A stretch of 26,501 nucleotides of DNA from Gemmatimonadota bacterium (GTDB taxonomy: Bacteria > Gemmatimonadota > Gemmatimonadetes > Gemmatimonadales > Gemmatimonadaceae), in assembly GCA_947475795.1 (NCBI GenBank), contig CANJOX010000004.1, positions 1 to 26,501 of the forward strand, given 5' to 3'. This document shows positions 22,545 through 26,501 of this stretch, one piece after another. Under the pieces are notes generated by a model that was given only the letters and a program-made list of their open reading frames with translations, was not told where the DNA came from and searched no databases. Both the position numbers and the translations under genes were made by a program. Each line of letters begins with the position of its first letter. Positions within the stretch are counted from its first letter, which is position 1.

Positions 22545-23264
22545 GTGTCTGCTTCGACCATGGGCGCGCCAGGGCATCTGGCGCGTGCGCTGCAGGAGTC
22601 CCTCACCGCCGTCGTGCGACTCCGGGCTGACCGTCAGCCGGTCACCGACGCGGCGGCGTTCCGCGGCCAGATCATCCAGCTGCTCACGCGCGCCGAACAG
22701 GAGGCGCTGCAGGCGGGATTCCCGGCCGCCGATGCGCGCCTGGCCATTTTTGCGGTGGTGGCCTTTCTGGATGAATCGGTGCTCAACACGCGCACCGCGG
22801 CACTCGCCGATTGGGCGCGTCGTCCCCTGCAGGACGAACTGTTCGGTGGCCACATGGGCGGCGAGTGGTTTTTCCAGCATATCGACCAGCTGCTGGCGCG
22901 CCCCGACAGCCCCGCCCTCGCCGATCTGCTCGAGGTGCATCAGTTGTGCCTGTTGCTCGGGTTCCGCGGTAAGTACGGCGCCGGTGACAACGGCCAGCTG
23001 CACGCGACGACCACGCGGGTGGCCGAGCGGCTTGGCCGGCTGCGCGGCGCGCCGGGTGACCTGGCGCCGCACTGGCGTCCCCCGACTGACCGCGTGGACA
23101 CCACGGACCCCTGGCTGCGCCGGCTCACCATGGCGGCGATCGCCAGTGCGGCGCTGCTGGTCGTGCTCTGGGGCACGTACGCGTTTCTGTTACGCGGCGC
23201 CGCCGGCGACCTGCGTGCGCTCGCCCCGGTGGCCGTGGCCACCGGCACCGCTTCCGCCCGATAA
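22545..23264 (+). CDS. tssL: T6SS inner-membrane protein TssL (DotU/IcmH family)
   Basis: Inner-membrane partner of TssM; its cytoplasmic domain recruits TssK and the baseplate. The GTG start at 22545 is chosen for the GAGGA site 6 nt upstream; an in-frame ATG at 22560 would shorten it by five residues. The protein is 239 residues. The DotU domain shows RLAIFAVVAFLDESVLNTRT, PLQDELFGGHMGGEWFFQHI and LEVHQLCLLLGFRGKYG, all family hallmarks. One membrane helix lies near the C-terminus (LTMAAIASAALLVVLWGTYA), followed by a short periplasmic tail. There is no OmpA-like peptidoglycan-binding extension, so cell-wall anchoring would need another protein. tssM starts 14 bp downstream. Confidence 0.95.
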   Translation: MSASTMGAPGHLARALQESLTAVVRLRADRQPVTDAAAFRGQIIQLLTRAEQEALQAGFPAADARLAIFAVVAFLDESVLNTRTAALADWARRPLQDELFGGHMGGEWFFQHIDQLLARPDSPALADLLEVHQLCLLLGFRGKYGAGDNGQLHATTTRVAERLGRLRGAPGDLAPHWRPPTDRVDTTDPWLRRLTMAAIASAALLVVLWGTYAFLLRGAAGDLRALAPVAVATGTASAR

Positions 23265-23278
23265 CTCCGGATCTCTCC

Positions 23279-26200
23279 ATGGCGTCTCGAAAGCCGTTCG
23301 TGCGGTGGGTGCTGGCCGCCGCCGTGCTGTTGGTGTTTGTGCTGGTGGTGGTGCTGATCGAGCGCAGCGTGCGGCTCGATGTGCTCACGACGTGGGGGCT
23401 GCGCGTGGGGCTCGTGCTGCTGGGACTGATCGCGGCGGGTACGATCCTGTGGTACCTGCGTCCGCAGGACGCCGAGCCGGTGTTGGATTCGGGTGACGAC
23501 GTGCTGCTGGCGATCGGCGCCGCGCGCGCCCGGTTGCCGCGCGGGACGTTCTTCAACCGCGCGCTGGTGCTGGTGCTGGGCCCCTCGGGTGCCGCCAAGA
23601 CCACGGTGGTCGCGCGGTCGGGTGGTGATCCGGAGTTGCTGGCCGGCGATGCGCCGGCGGCCGCCAGCGATGCACCCGTACCGACGAAGGCCGCCAACGT
23701 CTGGGCGATGCAGCAGGCGGTGATCACCGAACTCGGTGGGACGCTGCTCACCGATGCCCCGCGCTGGGGGACGGTCGTGCGAGCCCTGCGGGCGCCGCGG
23801 GTGGCCGCGGCCGTCGGCCAAGGGGACGCGGCGGCGCGCGCGGTGCTGCTGTGTGTGCCGTGCGATCTGTGCTACGCCGGCGGTAACGGGCAGCAGCTCG
23901 AGCAGCTCGCGCAGTCGCTGCGGCAGCGCCTCGCGGAAGCCTCTCGCGAACTGGGGCTGGCAGTGCCGGTGTATGTGCTGTTCACGAAGATGGATCGCGT
24001 CCCGCATTTCGAACCGTGGATCAGCGTCTTCACCAAGGACGAATTGCGCGCCCCGCTCGGCGCCACGCTCCCCTTCGACCCCGCGTCGAATAGCGGCAGT
24101 TACGCGGAACGCCTCGCACCGCGCCTCGATGCCGCGTTCCGCGAGATCATCGATGTGCTCGCCGCGCGCCGGACCGACCTGCTGGGCCGCGACGGCGCGA
24201 TTGACCGCCGCTATGCGTCGTACGAATTGCCGCGCGAGCTGCAGAAGCTGCAGCCGTCGCTGATGTCGTTCCTGCTCGAGGTGTGCCGGCCCACGCAGCT
24301 GGGGGCGAGTCCGCAGCTGCGCGGTTTCTACTTCACCGGCGCGCGGCCGGTGGTGGTCACCGATGTCGCACCGTCACCGGCGCGCGCGGTAGCGGCGGCG
24401 TCCGCGCCAACGGCGGCCGATGCCACCGGCATTTTCCGTCAGCCGGCCGTGGCGTCCTCGGCCGCCGGGTCGCCGTTGGCGGCCGCTCCCAGCAGCCGTA
24501 AGGTGCCGGAGTGGGTGTTTCTCGACCGCCTGCTGCGCGAGGTCGTGCTGGCCGACACCAGTGCGGCGGCGGTGGCACGCGGTGGGGTGGGCGTGCAGCG
24601 CACGCGCCGTGTGCTGTTGGGGTCCGCCACCGCGGCCGCGCTGCTGCTGCTGGCCGGCGTCACGACGTCGTGGCTTGGGAACCGCGCGCTTGGTGTGCGC
24701 GTGGCGGATGCGGCACGTGCCGTGGCCGCGTTGCCGGTCGTCCAGTCGGCGCCGGGTACGATCGCGTTGCCGTCGCCCGACGCCCTGCGTCGGCTCGAGG
24801 CGCTGCGGGCGCAGCTCGACACCGTGCGCGGGTACAACCAAGACGGTCCGCCGCTGCGTCTGCGCTTCGGACTGTGGAGTGGTCCGGCGGTGTTCGAGGC
24901 AGCACGTCCGGTGTGGTACGCCGGGTTCCGCTCGCAGCTGTTCGCCGATGGTCAGCGTGCGTTGATCGATTCACTGCAGGCGTTGTCCGATACGCCGTCG
25001 CCGTCCGACGACTATGGCACGACGTATGCGCGGTTGAAGGGGTATCTGATCACCACCACGTCACCCGATCGCAGTACGTCGGCGTTTCTGGCGCCGGTCC
25101 TGCTGGCGAGCTGGCAGCGTGGGGTGGCCACCGATGCCGACGTCACCGGTCTCGCGCGGCGGCAGTTCGAGTTCTACGCGAGCGAGCTCCCCACGTACAA
25201 TCCGTGGCCGACCGCCGCCGATGCCGCGCTCGTGACGCAGGCCCGTGCGTTCCTGTCGCGCTTCACGGGCGGGGAGCAAATCTACGCGAGCATGCTGGCC
25301 GAGGCAAACAAGACGGTCCCGCCGGTGGCTGTGCCGCAGTCGCCCGGGGTGGTGACCGCCCCGCTCGAGGTGGCCGGGGCGTACAGTGCGAAGGGCGCTG
25401 CGTTCATGCGCGACGCCTTCCGCAATTCCGATCGCTACTTCCAGGGTGAGACGTGGGTGGTGGGCGATGCGACGGCGGCGAAATCGGTGGATCGCGTGGC
25501 GATCATCGCGGCGATCCGCGCGCGGTATTACGACGACTATGTGCGCAGCTGGCGCGCGGTGGTGCAGGGCACAACGGTCGCGCGTCCGCTGAACGTGAAG
25601 GATGCGGCGGGCAAGCTGGACGTGATCGCGGGGATGCAGTCGCCGCTGTTGCAGGTGCTGCGCACGGTGGCGGTGCACACCGACACCGACTCGAGCACCC
25701 GTGCCGTGTTCCAGCCGGTGCATGCCGTGACGCCGCCGGCGGTGGTCGACAAGTACGTGTCGGAGAAGAACCAGCCCTACATGGACGGCCTGCTCGGACT
25801 GCAGGGGACGTTGGCGCAGATCGGTAATCTGCCGCCGGCGGTCGACACGGCGTCCACGCTGGCGCTGGTGCAAGCGGCGCAGCTCGCCGGCGGTGACGTG
25901 ACGAAAGCGCGCGTCGCGGCGAAGCGGGTCTCGCAGGGTTTCGATGTCAGCGCCGACGCGTCGGCGATGGCCGGTGCGGTCGAGCAGTTGCTGTTGGCGC
26001 CGATTGTCGGGGCCGAGGCGGTACTCAAGACGGTGGCGTCGGCGCGCCCGCCGGCGAAGCGGGTGGTGGTCGCGGCGGCCCCAGCGGCCGGCGGTGGCGG
26101 TGGTGGTGGCGGGGCTGCCGAGGCGGCGGCGCTCAACGAGCGTGGTCGCGCCCTGTGTTCGCGCGTCGATCAGCTCACGTCACGATTCCCGTTCACTCCC

Positions 26201-26501
26201 GACGCCGCCACCGACGCCAGTCTGGCCGACGTGAAGGCAATTCTGGCGCCGGGGACGGGTGAGCTGTGGGTGCTGCAGCAGGAACGGTTGGCGCCCTATC
26301 TCGAGAAGCAGGGCACGTCGTGGGTGCCGAAAGGCGGCGGCAAGGTCGAACTTTCCGCGAGTTTCGTGTCGTTCTTCAACCGGGCGGCGGAGGTCTCGGC
26401 GGCGCTGTTCGCCGAGGATCCCACCACGCCGATGGTGCGGTGGCTGGCGAGCGGCGTGATCACCGACCGGACCCCGCTGATGATCCTGAAGAACAACGGC
26501 A
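23279..26501 (+). CDS. tssM: T6SS inner-membrane protein TssM (IcmF family), 3' end missing
   Basis: Large inner-membrane protein that spans the periplasm in the T6SS membrane complex. About 1074 residues are present and the frame is open to the right edge, so roughly the last tenth of a usual TssM is missing. Two N-terminal membrane helices lie at ~8-26 and ~42-60. The cytoplasmic NTPase-like domain follows, with a Walker A at 101-108 reading GPSGAAKT (alanine for the usual last glycine) and a TKMD guanine-specificity-like motif (YVLFTKMDRV). A third helix at ~443-462 leads into the periplasmic region (LDRLLREVVLADTSAAAVAR precedes it). An eight-glycine linker lies near residue 940 in the C-terminal periplasmic part. 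The ATG at 23279 has a weak GGA 7 nt upstream. It is last of a tssK-tssL-tssM run. Confidence 0.95.
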   Translation, partial: MASRKPFVRWVLAAAVLLVFVLVVVLIERSVRLDVLTTWGLRVGLVLLGLIAAGTILWYLRPQDAEPVLDSGDDVLLAIGAARARLPRGTFFNRALVLVLGPSGAAKTTVVARSGGDPELLAGDAPAAASDAPVPTKAANVWAMQQAVITELGGTLLTDAPRWGTVVRALRAPRVAAAVGQGDAAARAVLLCVPCDLCYAGGNGQQLEQLAQSLRQRLAEASRELGLAVPVYVLFTKMDRVPHFEPWISVFTKDELRAPLGATLPFDPASNSGSYAERLAPRLDAAFREIIDVLAARRTDLLGRDGAIDRRYASYELPRELQKLQPSLMSFLLEVCRPTQLGASPQLRGFYFTGARPVVVTDVAPSPARAVAAASAPTAADATGIFRQPAVASSAAGSPLAAAPSSRKVPEWVFLDRLLREVVLADTSAAAVARGGVGVQRTRRVLLGSATAAALLLLAGVTTSWLGNRALGVRVADAARAVAALPVVQSAPGTIALPSPDALRRLEALRAQLDTVRGYNQDGPPLRLRFGLWSGPAVFEAARPVWYAGFRSQLFADGQRALIDSLQALSDTPSPSDDYGTTYARLKGYLITTTSPDRSTSAFLAPVLLASWQRGVATDADVTGLARRQFEFYASELPTYNPWPTAADAALVTQARAFLSRFTGGEQIYASMLAEANKTVPPVAVPQSPGVVTAPLEVAGAYSAKGAAFMRDAFRNSDRYFQGETWVVGDATAAKSVDRVAIIAAIRARYYDDYVRSWRAVVQGTTVARPLNVKDAAGKLDVIAGMQSPLLQVLRTVAVHTDTDSSTRAVFQPVHAVTPPAVVDKYVSEKNQPYMDGLLGLQGTLAQIGNLPPAVDTASTLALVQAAQLAGGDVTKARVAAKRVSQGFDVSADASAMAGAVEQLLLAPIVGAEAVLKTVASARPPAKRVVVAAAPAAGGGGGGGGAAEAAALNERGRALCSRVDQLTSRFPFTPDAATDASLADVKAILAPGTGELWVLQQERLAPYLEKQGTSWVPKGGGKVELSASFVSFFNRAAEVSAALFAEDPTTPMVRWLASGVITDRTPLMILKNNG

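Noticed and set aside
1..26501. CRISPR array, tRNA/rRNA genes, insertion sequences or prophage genes
   Set aside because: No regularly spaced repeats, cloverleaf-like sequence, transposase/integrase motifs or terminal inverted repeats were seen. Phage-like genes here belong to the T6SS itself.

Overview
The window is most of a type VI secretion system (T6SS) locus. It is flanked on the left by an unrelated outer-membrane receptor / metallopeptidase pair. Base composition is high GC with strong third-position GC bias, which produces many long antisense shadow frames. The receptor at the left edge has a carboxypeptidase-regulatory-like N-terminal domain followed by a SusC/RagA-type plug. That feature, the high GC, and a protein with PGxFTQMF-type motifs in a proline-rich chain all suggest Gemmatimonadota (Gemmatimonas-like). 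Acidobacteriota is the main alternative. This assignment is inference, because no rRNA or taxonomic marker lies in the window.

Layout. (1) 1-1703 (-): SusC/RagA-like TonB-dependent receptor, start visible (GTG), C-terminus off the left edge. (2) 1848-3143 (+): Tat-exported M24 metallopeptidase, transcribed divergently from the receptor, with a good sigma70-like promoter at 1781-1809. (3) A perfect 13-bp inverted repeat at 3167-3201 separates this pair from the T6SS locus, which converges on it. (4) 3212-17784 (-): a long, tightly spaced operon read tssB-tssC-hcp-tagJ-tssA-tssE-tssF-tssG-clpV-vgrG-unknown-PAAR. A TTGACA promoter (17848-17877) lies in front of tssB. Several gene pairs overlap (tssE/tssF, tssF/tssG), and a strong 33-nt hairpin sits between tssC and hcp. 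(5) 17993-19342 (+): a first tssK, divergent from tssB. (6) 19398-20909 (-): a proline-rich, single-pass membrane protein with a kinase-N-lobe-like head and repeated FTQMF motifs. (7) 21088-26501 (+): a second tssK, then tssL and tssM; tssM runs off the right edge.

How it works together (family knowledge). TssB/TssC form the contractile sheath, Hcp the inner tube, and VgrG plus PAAR the spike. TssE/F/G/K form the baseplate, TssA directs assembly, ClpV recycles the sheath, TagJ is a sheath/ClpV accessory, and TssL/TssM form the inner-membrane part of the trans-envelope complex. No TssJ lipoprotein, FHA protein, PpkA/PppA or recognisable toxin/immunity pair is visible here.

The least ordinary features are two divergent tssK paralogues bracketing the FTQMF-repeat membrane protein, that protein itself, an unrecognised helical protein between vgrG and PAAR, a degenerate Walker A motif in TssM, and several structured intergenic elements.
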